A DNA stretch of 64,000 nt, from NCBI GenBank assembly GCA_023205875.1, contig CP060754.1, positions 434,001-498,000 on the forward strand. Reading direction: 5' to 3'. This stretch comes from Chloropicon primus. Lineage: Eukaryota; Chlorophyta; Chloropicophyceae; Chloropicales; Chloropicaceae. The notes beneath the pieces are model-generated. The model was given only the letters and a program-made list of their open reading frames with translations, did not search any database and was not told where the DNA came from. The position numbers and the translations under genes are program-made. Of the stretch, positions 56,608 to 64,000 are shown one piece after another. Position 1 is the first letter of the stretch; every line of letters begins with the position of its first letter.

Positions 56608-57976
56608 ATGAACTGCAGCAAGGTGGCGATGAGGGTTTGCGGCCCGGTTCTCGGTCGCAGGATGATGGCATCCACCAGGGCGAAGGTCGCGGTCACGTCG
56701 CAGCGAGCTTTGGTGAAGGAGATGAACGAGTTGACGCTTCTGGGGAAGAGCGTGAACGAGCTGGAGAAAATTGCGGAGGACGTTCTGGGGGAGAAGAAGT
56801 TCCGCGGAAAGCAGATTTACCAGGTAAGCTTCCTTTCCTCTGGCCCGGCGGCATGAGCACTGACGTGTGCCCGCCTTTTCCATCTTCCTCTCTGTCAGCA
56901 TCTGGTCCGAGGTGTAGAGCACATCGACGATATGACATCTCTGAGCAAAGATTTTCGTTCCAGGCTGAAGGACGAAGGCTACGTGGTAGGGCGCTCCCGG
57001 GTTCATTCGAAGAAGGTCTCCAAGGATGGGACGACCAAGCTCCTTCTCGAGCTATCGGACGGCCAGATTGTTGAGTGCGTTGGAATTCCAGTCGATGACG
57101 CGAACAAGGATAGACTGACGGTGTGCGTGTCAAGCCAGGTTGGCTGCGCGATGGCTTGCACCTTCTGCGCGACGGGTAAAATGGGGTTCTCCCGGGACCT
57201 GACGGCTGGCGAGATCGTGGACCAAGTCTTTCACATCCAGGAGTGCTTTGAAGGGCAGCGGGTGTCGAACATCGTGTACATGGGCATGGGTGAGCCAATG
57301 ATGAACCTGAGCAACGTGGTGGCGAGTGAGCAGTTTCTTAACAAGGGCCTGGCGGTCGGAGCTAGACACATCACCATCTCCACGGTTGGCGTGCCCAACA
57401 CCATCAGGAGGCTCGCGGAGCACAAGCTGCAAATCATCCTCGCCATTTCGCTCCACGCGCCGAACCAAAAGCTGAGAGAGGAGCTCATCCCGACCGCAAA
57501 GGCGTATCCTCTCCATGAGATCATGAAGGACTGTGTGCACTACTTCAACGAAACCGGGAGAAGGATTTCGTTCGAGTACATACTGATAGCGGACAAGAAT
57601 GACTCTCTCGATGACGCAAAGGAGTTGGCTGAGCTCCTGCAGTCTCACGGGAACGAGATGATGCAGTCTCACGTCAATCTGATTCCGTGGAATGCCATCG
57701 ACGACAGCGGTGAGTTTTTCTTTTCCTCTCGATTCTTTTGAGTGATTGCAATTCTGTTTCCCTGTACTGAAAGCGACAACTCTTTTCCTTCCCGTTCTAG
57801 ACTTCAAGAGGCCGAGCAGAAACCGAGTGATGGCCTTCATGCGTGCGCTGAAGAGGGCCGGGGTGAACAGCGTGAGCGTGAGGAGAGCCAGGGGCTCCGA
57901 GGAGGGGGCTGCGTGCGGCCAACTCAGGAATAACTTGAAGAAGACAGAGTTGCAGAAAAAATTAAGTGTTTCCTGA
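56608..57976 (+). CDS. RlmN-like radical SAM adenine C2-methyltransferase (3 exons)
   Basis: Exons 56608-56823, 56899-57709, 57801-57976 (introns 75 and 91 nt), 400 aa. The [4Fe-4S] Cys triad is in CAMACTFCATGKMGF. The family block MGMGEPMMNL and SLHAPNQKLREELIP follow, with a second mechanistic Cys expected in the C-terminal part near RRARGSEEGAACGQLR. The N-terminus has about 25 basic residues and may be organellar. It methylates C2 of adenine in bacterial-type 23S rRNA and some tRNAs, which fits a plastid or mitochondrial substrate. TGTAA follows the stop at 57979. Confidence 0.9.
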
Positions 57977-57978
57977 AC

Positions 57979-57983
57979 TGTAA
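57979..57983 (+). terminator. TGTAA polyadenylation-like signal after the RlmN-like gene
   Basis: TGTAA 2 bp past the stop codon. Confidence 0.5.
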
Positions 57984-58101
57984 TCAATCGGGGGTTTTGG
58001 TCGAAGGCACGAAGCGTGCAAAGAGAGAAATTTTATGTTACAAGGATGCCGATACGAGAGCACGCGCCCTGGAAAGGCTCACTGCTTTGCGCTCTTCTTC
58101 T

Positions 58102-58521
58102 TCACTCCAACTCCAAAAAGTCAAGCCTCTTCAGCATGGTGCCTCTTATGCGCTGCTCCTCTTTCTCCGCCTCCTGCGCTTTCCTGATCTCTGCCGGGGA
58201 CACGCGCTGGAGGGTGAGCGGGTACTCCTTCCCGTCGTCGATTCTGCCCATCAAAACGACGTTCTCCCCCCTGAGTAAATAAATACTGCCCAAAGGAATG
58301 TCACAATACTGTTTACCGACTATGATCCGCTCGTAAGGGTCTTGGAAGACGAGGTTGGCGAACTGGTCGCACGATCGGAAGAGTCCCACTATTTTCCGGC
58401 CATCCCGCAGCACGACGAGCTGCTTGTGATCTAGCTCCTCAATCAAGGCCTTCGCGTGGAGCGGAGTTCGGACTTGATGTCTGTTCGCAAGCCTATCCTG
58501 CCCCTGTCCCCCCTGGTCCAT
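58102..58521 (-). CDS. LSM1: LSM1, cytoplasmic mRNA-decay Sm-like protein
   Basis: Intronless, 139 aa. Sm1 motif: LDHKQLVVLRDGRKIVGLFRS; Sm2 motif: IYLLRGENVVLMG. The FANLVFQDPYERIIVG stretch between them and the C-terminal helix (EAEKEEQRIRGTMLKRLD) match LSM1. It forms the Lsm1-7 ring that binds deadenylated mRNA 3' ends and promotes decapping. The Met at 58521 begins MDQGGQGQDRLANRHQ, a normal short N-terminus. Confidence 0.93.
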   Translation of the reverse strand: MDQGGQGQDRLANRHQVRTPLHAKALIEELDHKQLVVLRDGRKIVGLFRSCDQFANLVFQDPYERIIVGKQYCDIPLGSIYLLRGENVVLMGRIDDGKEYPLTLQRVSPAEIRKAQEAEKEEQRIRGTMLKRLDFLELE

Positions 58522-58605
58522 CTCGCCTCTTTCGACCAAAAAACAAGACACACTCACTGACTCTCTCTCTCTCTCTCTGTCACACACACACACACACACA
58601 CACAC

Positions 58606-58636
<31 letters not shown>

Positions 58637-59811
58637 CCAACTCTCCCGTCCACTCTCTCCCGTCCAACTTGCTTCCATCGACGACGACCCAACCAGGGTG
58701 TACCCGATATTACACCTGTTCTTCCGACCTTTGAAAGCTCCGTGGGTTCTGCTGTGTAGTCGGGCCTTGCTGTACGGAGGAAGGAACGTTGGAGGACAGA
58801 AAACGAGAGTGGCATAATAGTAAATCACTTGCTGCTGCTGGGAGCTCTTCCCACGATTCCTTCCGGCTTTCGTGTCCTTTCTCTCTGGCTGTTCTTTTAA
58901 GGTTATAGTAATGAATTTCAGCCATTTCACAGGAGGAAGAAAAAAGAACCAGGAGCAGCATATTGTAGAAATGGTCTTGTTCCACTTCCATCCCTTCCCA
59001 ACGTGATGGTGGCGACTTTCCCTGGCGATACTATGGCGTCTACAACGTAAAACCAATCACGCTCACCATGTAGCACCCCATCTAAGCGTCATCATGATGT
59101 ATTTGACATCATCGTATGTACGGTGCCCTACTAAGGATGATCACCTCAGAGGTGGTGGACATACATGAATGCATGGCCATGGGCATGGTCAATGCTACGA
59201 CTGTACTACCATCATTCTAGTGTCCATGTTATGCTGTCTCTTGGGCCCATGCTATGGTAATGCAGTGCATGTCGTGCATGGACCACATTGAAGCTCACAA
59301 GCCCATGTATGGTTGACATGCCCATGAAGTGGTGACATATTCATGTAGTGACGCCTTGCTGCACGTGGGACGATGTCAATGAAGTATAGTGATGTTTCAG
59401 TCGTCTAGTACTGGTATTGATGTTGTTGTGGCCCATGTACTGCCCATGGTATCCCCAGTGGTCGAGACCGGCCCATGTGCATATGTAGAGTTCATTGCAG
59501 GCAGTATACTCGTGTAGAAGTTGGCTTTGTACGGTGAGTTGAGGCACCATTGTTGTTGCATTGTGCTCGTTGTTGTACTTGCACTTGACAGGTTGTACGG
59601 GGTGTGGTGCCGGATATAGGGCCCCAAGTCCATTGAGCCCGTGCTGTAATGCTTGCCACGCATTGGACGGTGCGCGCTTTGAACGTGCAGTGAACTGCTC
59701 CCCGGCGGCATCAGGAGTCTTAAGGTCAGTGCCCATTACGCGTACGATCGTCCCTTAGGTGCTGAGGGCTCGGTCCTTGCGAAGTTCTCCAAGATACGAG
59801 GTGTACGAACA
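58522..59811. other. 1.3-kb gene-free stretch with microsatellites and a CATG-rich island
   Basis: No gene recognised. First part: TC run, (CA)n and (CGA)n at about 58560-58640. From about 59060 to 59490 the sequence is less GC-rich than its surroundings and full of CATG/CCATG and TGCATG words (about 18 CATG by eye in roughly 430 bp). It ends near the PRMT10 start. Frames here translate to unconvincing sequence. Confidence 0.6.
58581..58635 (+). repeat. (CA)n followed by (CGA)n microsatellites
   Basis: About 12 CA units, then about 10 CGA units, upstream of LSM1 on its 5' side. Confidence 0.85.
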
Positions 59812-60999
59812 ATGAGCGGCAGATTGCGTCCGAGCATGCAGACAGGGAGGTCTGAGAGGCAGAACAAGCGAGAAACGGGGGGAAGTGGGAAATATTTGCA
59901 CTGGGACGGAAAGGTAACTGCACTCGAGGACTCCAACTACTTCTTCTCCTACAGCTACCTCATAAGTCAGATGGATATGCTGTACGACCCCGTCCGTATG
60001 GACGCCTACCGGACAGCAATAGATGAGAACAAGGACAACTTTTCGGGTAAAGTGGTCCTGGACGTTGGCTGCGGGACCGGGGTTCTCTCCATCTTGGCTG
60101 CCAGAGCCGGGGCCAGAAAGGTGTATGCCGTGGAGGCCACGAATGCGGCCAAGTACGCCAGGAAGCTGGTGGGAGGTCACGGCCTGGAAGACGTCGTGAC
60201 CGTGCTCGAGTGCTGCGTGGAGGAGGCGGACCTGCCAGAGAAGGTGGATATCATCGTATCCGAGTTCATGGGCCACTTCCTCCTGCGGGAGTCCATGATA
60301 GACAGCGTGATCCTTGCGAGGGACAAGTTCCTGAAGAGCACCGGAGCCATCTACCCTTCCCACTGCAAGATGTTCCTCGCCGCAGCTACTTCGTCGAGGC
60401 ACGTTGAGGACAGAATGGAAGCCCACGACGAATCTCTCGAGGAGTTCGACGAGGTGAAAGATTACATGTTCAACGAATGCGAGATCGACTTGACGTGCCT
60501 GTCGCACATGTACAAGGACGAGGTGCGAGAGCTCGCCCTGCACTCGAGCTGCAGCGTGCACCTCGAGGCGAACGAGTTACTCGGACCTCCCGTGGCGGTA
60601 AAGGAAATTGATCTTCTCACCGCAACTCATGATGACGTGAAGGGCGTGAGCCAGAGCTTCTGCATCGATTTGGATCCCAGCATGGACAAGGAGAAGAGAA
60701 GGAACTTCGATCTTTGGGTCGGCTGGTTCGCGGTTCAATTCAATGGGTCGCCGGACAACCCCTCTCTAGTCCAAGTGGAGTGTGACACGGGGCCGTACAA
60801 CGACGAGACTCACTGGAGCCACGAAGGGTTCATCGTGCACCCTCCCATCGATCTGACCGGCGCCAGCAAGGTCCAGGGCCAAATAGAGATGACCAGGAAG
60901 GAAGCGAACTGGCGTCTGTACGACGTGAAGATCTCGCACAGAGCTTGCTCGGGGGAGCAGAGCGGAGAAGAGGTCTCCAAGACGTACTACCTGAAGTGA
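59812..60999 (+). CDS. PRMT10: Protein arginine N-methyltransferase, PRMT10 type
   Basis: Intronless, 395 aa. Motifs in order: YFFSYSYLISQMDMLYDPVRMDAY, the SAM motif VLDVGCGTGVLS (about 82-93), VYAVEATNAAKYARKL, a double-Glu loop SEFMGHFLLRESM, then a THW loop in ETHWSHEGFI. The double-E loop normally reads SEWMGYFLLRESM; Trp to Phe and Tyr to His are unusual. YAVEAT rather than the SIYAVEAS of PRMT1 and the dimer arm fit PRMT10, a plant and algal enzyme that methylates histone H4R3. It seems complete, and no leader is present. Confidence 0.88.
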   Translation: MSGRLRPSMQTGRSERQNKRETGGSGKYLHWDGKVTALEDSNYFFSYSYLISQMDMLYDPVRMDAYRTAIDENKDNFSGKVVLDVGCGTGVLSILAARAGARKVYAVEATNAAKYARKLVGGHGLEDVVTVLECCVEEADLPEKVDIIVSEFMGHFLLRESMIDSVILARDKFLKSTGAIYPSHCKMFLAAATSSRHVEDRMEAHDESLEEFDEVKDYMFNECEIDLTCLSHMYKDEVRELALHSSCSVHLEANELLGPPVAVKEIDLLTATHDDVKGVSQSFCIDLDPSMDKEKRRNFDLWVGWFAVQFNGSPDNPSLVQVECDTGPYNDETHWSHEGFIVHPPIDLTGASKVQGQIEMTRKEANWRLYDVKISHRACSGEQSGEEVSKTYYLK

Positions 61000-61205
61000 C
61001 TTGGTGGACTGTGGACACGCGCGGCGTTTAACATGAAGAGTGTTTGTTGCTTTCAGAATCTTTGTGAATCGATAGGATCTTTCTGTAGCAGTATTAAACT
61101 ATAAATAAATCTTTTGAGAAATCGAACAACAACAACAATCGAACCTTTGCTCCTGCCTCCTGGGTTTGCTCCTCGCCCTCCTTAGAAATTGAGGCCAGCA
61201 GCAGG

Positions 61206-62011
61206 ATGGTGGGGGGGGCGGTCGGGCAGGGCACCCGAAGCTGCTTGGCTCCGACTTCAAGGTCAGCGGCGGTGAGCGCGAAGTCGTTCCAGGGAAGGCG
61301 GACGGTGCTGCTCGCGCTCTCCTTCGTTCCGTCGCAGCTCCTTGCGAACCGGAATCCGGCTCGTGCGAGCATCCCACTGAAGAATAATAATCTGGCGGGA
61401 GTACGGAACAGGGATCTACCAGTACCAAGTCGAGAGAAAGGTCTTCCCGGATCGACGAGCTCGGAGGGTGCGCTGGAGTCTTTTCTTGAGGCCAGAGCTC
61501 TGGTGGCGAGTGGAGATTACGCGGCAGCGTTCGAGAAATATGATGCCGTTGTCAATACTGCCCCCGGGAGCTCAGGGATAGCGGAGTACTCCAGGCTGGG
61601 TAGAGCGATTACGAGATATGAGGTACGCCTTCCATGTTTTCTTCCCCTCCGAGTCGGGCAGGGGCGACTTGAAACTTTTCGAGCTCCGTGCGCACTCTTC
61701 TCCTCTTCGCCGCTGACCTCTATGTCTGCTTCGTCGTCGTCAACGGCTTGGCATGGAATTAGGTTGGGGACAAGAGGAGGGCAGTCATCGAGATCGAGTA
61801 TGAGGTGCTGAATACAGTCGGGATCCCGGAGGCGCACGCTGCCCTGGCCAGTGCCAGCTGGGCCTCGGGGAAGGCGAGTCTCGCTGAAACGCAGTGGGAG
61901 GTCGCGATGGAGTTCGACAAGAGGTTCTCGGACGTCGCGTGGGTCAAGAAGAACTACCATTGGGGGCCAGAGCTCATGGGGGCTCTGGAGAGCTTCTTGA
62001 ATCTGAGCTGA
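61206..62011 (+). CDS. Plastid TPR-like protein of unknown function (2 exons)
   Basis: Exons 61206-61622 and 61763-62011 (140-nt intron, phase 0), 221 aa. The first 45 residues form a transit-peptide-like leader: Ser/Arg/Ala-rich, then a hydrophobic stretch (RRTVLLALSFVPSQLLA) that could direct the protein to the thylakoid lumen through the twin-Arg route. The mature part has TPR-like helical hairpins (FLEARALVASGDYAAAFEKY; AALASASWASGKASLAETQW), ending in WVKKNYHWGPELMGALESFL. The terminal RWPP/HWG-style ending is typical of plastid TPR-like lumen proteins annotated in green plants. Function unknown. Confidence 0.6.
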
Positions 62012-62114
62012 ATTGGACCGAATAAATAATGAGCTGACGCGCTCAATCAACTCGAAACAATAACTATGTTACACTACGTTTTTCATCCGACCGAAAGATA
62101 GCCTCCTCTCCTCC

Positions 62115-62526
62115 TCAGTTCTTGAAAAAAGGCTTGAAGTTCCGGGCTACGTACGGCTTCAGCTGGTGTGTTTGTGCGGAAAGAGGCAAAGCGATAGCAG
62201 ACAGACAAGGGTGGAAGCAGAGCCCGTAAAAAACGTCAGTTTTCTTTTCCCACTCCGTGTCCGCCAAATTCCACGAAGGAGCCTAGAAACCTTCTCTTTC
62301 GTCTTACCTCAAAGCTATTTAGGTCTGGCACGATGTACCTCGGTATCTTGTGCGCGAGTATCGTGTAACCCCCATACTTTGTGTGCTTTCCCACGGACTT
62401 GACGCCCTTCCCTTTGACGTAGCCTTTCTTCGCCCGCTTCGCGTCCAGAGTTTTCCACCCTTTTCGAGGGACGATCCTCCTTCCCCTCGCGAACGCATTC
62501 AGGATTCCACTCACCACACCACTCAT
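62115..62526 (-). CDS. MRPL41: Mitochondrial ribosomal protein mL41 (2 exons)
   Basis: Exons 62526-62308 and 62162-62115 (145-nt intron, phase 0), 88 aa. The basic block GYVKGKGVKSVGKHTKYGG followed by HKIPRYIVPDLNSFELKPYV across the splice matches mL41 (MRPL41, fungal MrpL27). It is a large-subunit protein of the mitochondrial ribosome. The divergent neighbour archease begins 180 bp away. Confidence 0.85.
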
Positions 62527-62706
62527 AGTCCCTCCCTCCCTCCCTCTCTCCCACAACCCAACGCCAACACGCGCCCGCCCGCCAACCTTCTTCTTCGTCG
62601 TCCTCCTCTCCTCCCCCAGTCCGGTTCGTGGTGGCAGCTCCGTCTCTCTCTCTCTCCAAGCGCAGCAGCACGAACGCGAACCTGGCTTGGGTCGAGAGGG
62701 ACGGGG

Positions 62707-63369
62707 ATGTCGAGCGCGCCAGAGTACGCGCTGCCGCAGAGGCAGAACGTGAGGCGGCGGCGGCGGCGGCTGGAAGATCCAGGGCCTCGCAAGAGGAACC
62801 TTGAAGAGGCGGAGCTTGAAGGCGGAGGGGAGGGGGCCGAGGAGGCTGTGGGGTTGGCGGCCAAGTCTGCGAAGGGCGAGGACTCCGCCAGTGGCCAGGG
62901 CGAGAGCGCCCTCCCAGAGCACAAGAGTCAAGCGGTCAGTGGCCAGAAGTTCGAGTACCTGGATCACACCGCGGACGTGCAGTGCCATGCGTGGGGCGTC
63001 GACCTCAAGGAGGCCTTCGCGAACGCTGGGCTTGCAATGTACAACTATATGACTCCGATAAGTGGGATCGAGGTGGACGCGTCCCTGGCGAGGAAGTTCG
63101 AAGCCCAGGGGCACGACATGGAGTCCCTCCTCTTCAACTTCATGGACGAGCTGCTCTTCGACTTCCACACGGAGTTCTTCGTTTGCAAGCGGCTCGAGGT
63201 GACCAGACTGGACAGGCAGAACTGGTGCATTGAGGCCAGGGGGGAGGGTGGCAAGTTCAGCAGGGAGAAGCACGAGTGCGGTACGGAGGTCAAAGCGATC
63301 ACTTACAGCGCGATGCAGATCCTGGAGGGCCCCGAGGAAGCGGAAGTGTTCGTCATCGTCGACATATGA
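62707..63369 (+). CDS. Archease, RNA-ligase cofactor for tRNA splicing
   Basis: Intronless, 220 aa. After about 70 polar residues (Arg- and Glu/Gly-rich) comes the archease domain: FEYLDHTADVQCHAWGVDLK, NAGLAMYNYM, MESLLFNFMDELLFDFHTEF, and an end in VKAITYSAMQILEGPEE. Archease activates the RtcB RNA ligase by helping guanylate transfer; the Asp residues of DHTAD and the C-terminal region bind Ca2+. The N-terminal tail is longer than in archaea and probably disordered. Confidence 0.92.
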   Translation: MSSAPEYALPQRQNVRRRRRRLEDPGPRKRNLEEAELEGGGEGAEEAVGLAAKSAKGEDSASGQGESALPEHKSQAVSGQKFEYLDHTADVQCHAWGVDLKEAFANAGLAMYNYMTPISGIEVDASLARKFEAQGHDMESLLFNFMDELLFDFHTEFFVCKRLEVTRLDRQNWCIEARGEGGKFSREKHECGTEVKAITYSAMQILEGPEEAEVFVIVDI

Positions 63370-63440
63370 GGAGGAAGAGCAGGAGGAGGAGCTTGGGGGC
63401 TTGTACCAAAGGCGAGTAGTCGCAGCGGAGGGCACTGCAC

Positions 63441-63445
63441 TGTAA
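63441..63445 (+). terminator. TGTAA polyadenylation-like signal after archease
   Basis: TGTAA 72 bp past the stop codon. Confidence 0.5.
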
Positions 63446-63535
63446 CTCACCTTAATCTGTTGACACTTATCAGTACTGAGACGACTTATATAAAATAAAA
63501 ACCGATTCTTTTTTGCGACCTTTTTCAGAGTGCGA

Positions 63536-64000
63536 CTACGGTTGGAGCTCGCGCCTCACGCGCTCGACCAGCTCTGAGACGGGCCTCGTCGCGTCCAGAC
63601 GGATGCAGTTCTCCGCCTCCGGCGGCTCCAGCGTCTCGATCTGACTCTCCAGGAGGGAAGGGGGCATGAAGTGGGAGCGCTCTCTCATGCGACGGGCGAG
63701 AGTCGCCTCGTCGCACGCCAGGTGGACCCACCTCAGCTCGCCCCGGGAGAACCCCCTCTCGATCTCTTTCCGATACGAGTCCTTCAACGCCGAGCACGCC
63801 AGCACCACCACTCTCTTCCCCCCACCCCCCGGTTCCGTCATGGAGTGCAACTGGGCGTTGATGTCTCGCAGCCAGGGAAGCCGGTCCTCGTCCGTCAACG
63901 GAGTGCCGGAGGACATCTTGCCCAGGTTCTCCGCGCCGTGGAAGTCGTCCCCTTCTAGCCTTGCCGCGCCGAAGGCTTCCTCCAGCCCTCGGCACAGGGT
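63536..64000 (-). CDS. Gluconokinase, 5' end outside window
   Basis: The last 154 residues are inside the window; the P-loop is beyond base 64000. Visible family blocks: LEGDDFHGAENLGKMSSG, PLTDEDRLPWLRDI, VVLACSALKDSYRKEI, then VHLACDEATLARRM, SHFMPPSLLESQIETLE and a final RLDATRPVSELVERV. These are the GntK/IdnK (thermoresistant gluconokinase) motifs. It phosphorylates gluconate to 6-phosphogluconate. The frame is open to the window end, consistent with an intact gene. Confidence 0.9.
   Translation of the reverse strand, partial: TLCRGLEEAFGAARLEGDDFHGAENLGKMSSGTPLTDEDRLPWLRDINAQLHSMTEPGGGGKRVVVLACSALKDSYRKEIERGFSRGELRWVHLACDEATLARRMRERSHFMPPSLLESQIETLEPPEAENCIRLDATRPVSELVERVRRELQP

Noticed and set aside
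59341-59736. 131-aa minus-strand frame in the CATG-rich island
   Set aside because: Codon use differs from genes of the window and no motif is seen; it probably reflects the repeated CATG words.
1-64000. tRNA, rRNA and CRISPR arrays
   Set aside because: I looked for cloverleaf-like and regularly spaced repeats while reading and saw none; a covariance-model search has not been run.

Overview
The window is nuclear DNA from a photosynthetic, probably flagellate, unicellular eukaryote. A green alga fits best, but the exact clade cannot be fixed from sequence alone. Pointers are plastid-type genes (a lumenal FKBP with a bipartite leader, FabZ with a leader, a possible plastid methyltransferase), plant-type families (SDP1 lipase, FAE1-type 3-ketoacyl-CoA synthase, PRMT10, a chalcone-isomerase-fold protein), nephrocystin-4 (a ciliary transition-zone protein) and TGTAA just past many stop codons, the polyadenylation word of chlorophyte algae. 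The genome is compact and GC-rich: about 40 genes, many with no intron or 1-2 introns, introns mostly 72-175 nt with GT-AG ends, and many head-to-head gene pairs sharing 150-600 bp.

Layout: 1-9.0 kb: SDP1-type lipase (cut by the window edge), NAT9, complex III chaperone CBP3/UQCC1, a Lys/Ala-rich protein with an acylation N-terminus, a SAM methyltransferase, a secreted fasciclin-ShKT-PA14 protein and an IF1-type ATPase inhibitor. 9.2-17.1 kb: lumenal FKBP, nephrocystin-4, an unknown protein and a La protein. 17.2-26.1 kb: the most unusual part, two head-to-head genes each encoding an acyl-AMP ligase, a carrier protein and an MBOAT acyltransferase in one chain; long blocks of the two copies look identical and are separated by sharply diverged islands. 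26.1-35.8 kb: membrane guanylyl cyclase, glutamate dehydrogenase, 3-ketoacyl-CoA synthase, Twinkle primase-helicase and a chalcone-isomerase-like protein. 35.9-48.5 kb: PhyH-type dioxygenase, GT-B glycosyltransferase-like protein, DUS3, an unknown protein, TRAPPC5, SKP1, TIM8, a YlqF-type GTPase and FabZ. 48.5-64 kb: cytochrome b5-like membrane protein, fatty acid desaturase, VOC protein, glutaredoxin, quinolinate phosphoribosyltransferase, WDR33, RlmN-like enzyme, LSM1, a gene-free CATG-rich stretch, PRMT10, a plastid TPR-like protein, mL41, archease and gluconokinase (cut by the window edge).

Most genes are unrelated housekeeping genes. A lipid theme recurs (lipase, two acyl ligase-carrier-MBOAT fusions, elongase synthase, FabZ, desaturase, CHI-fold protein), but nothing shows that they are co-regulated. 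All exon joins below were worked out by hand from reading frame, splice consensus and family conservation; expression data have not been seen.
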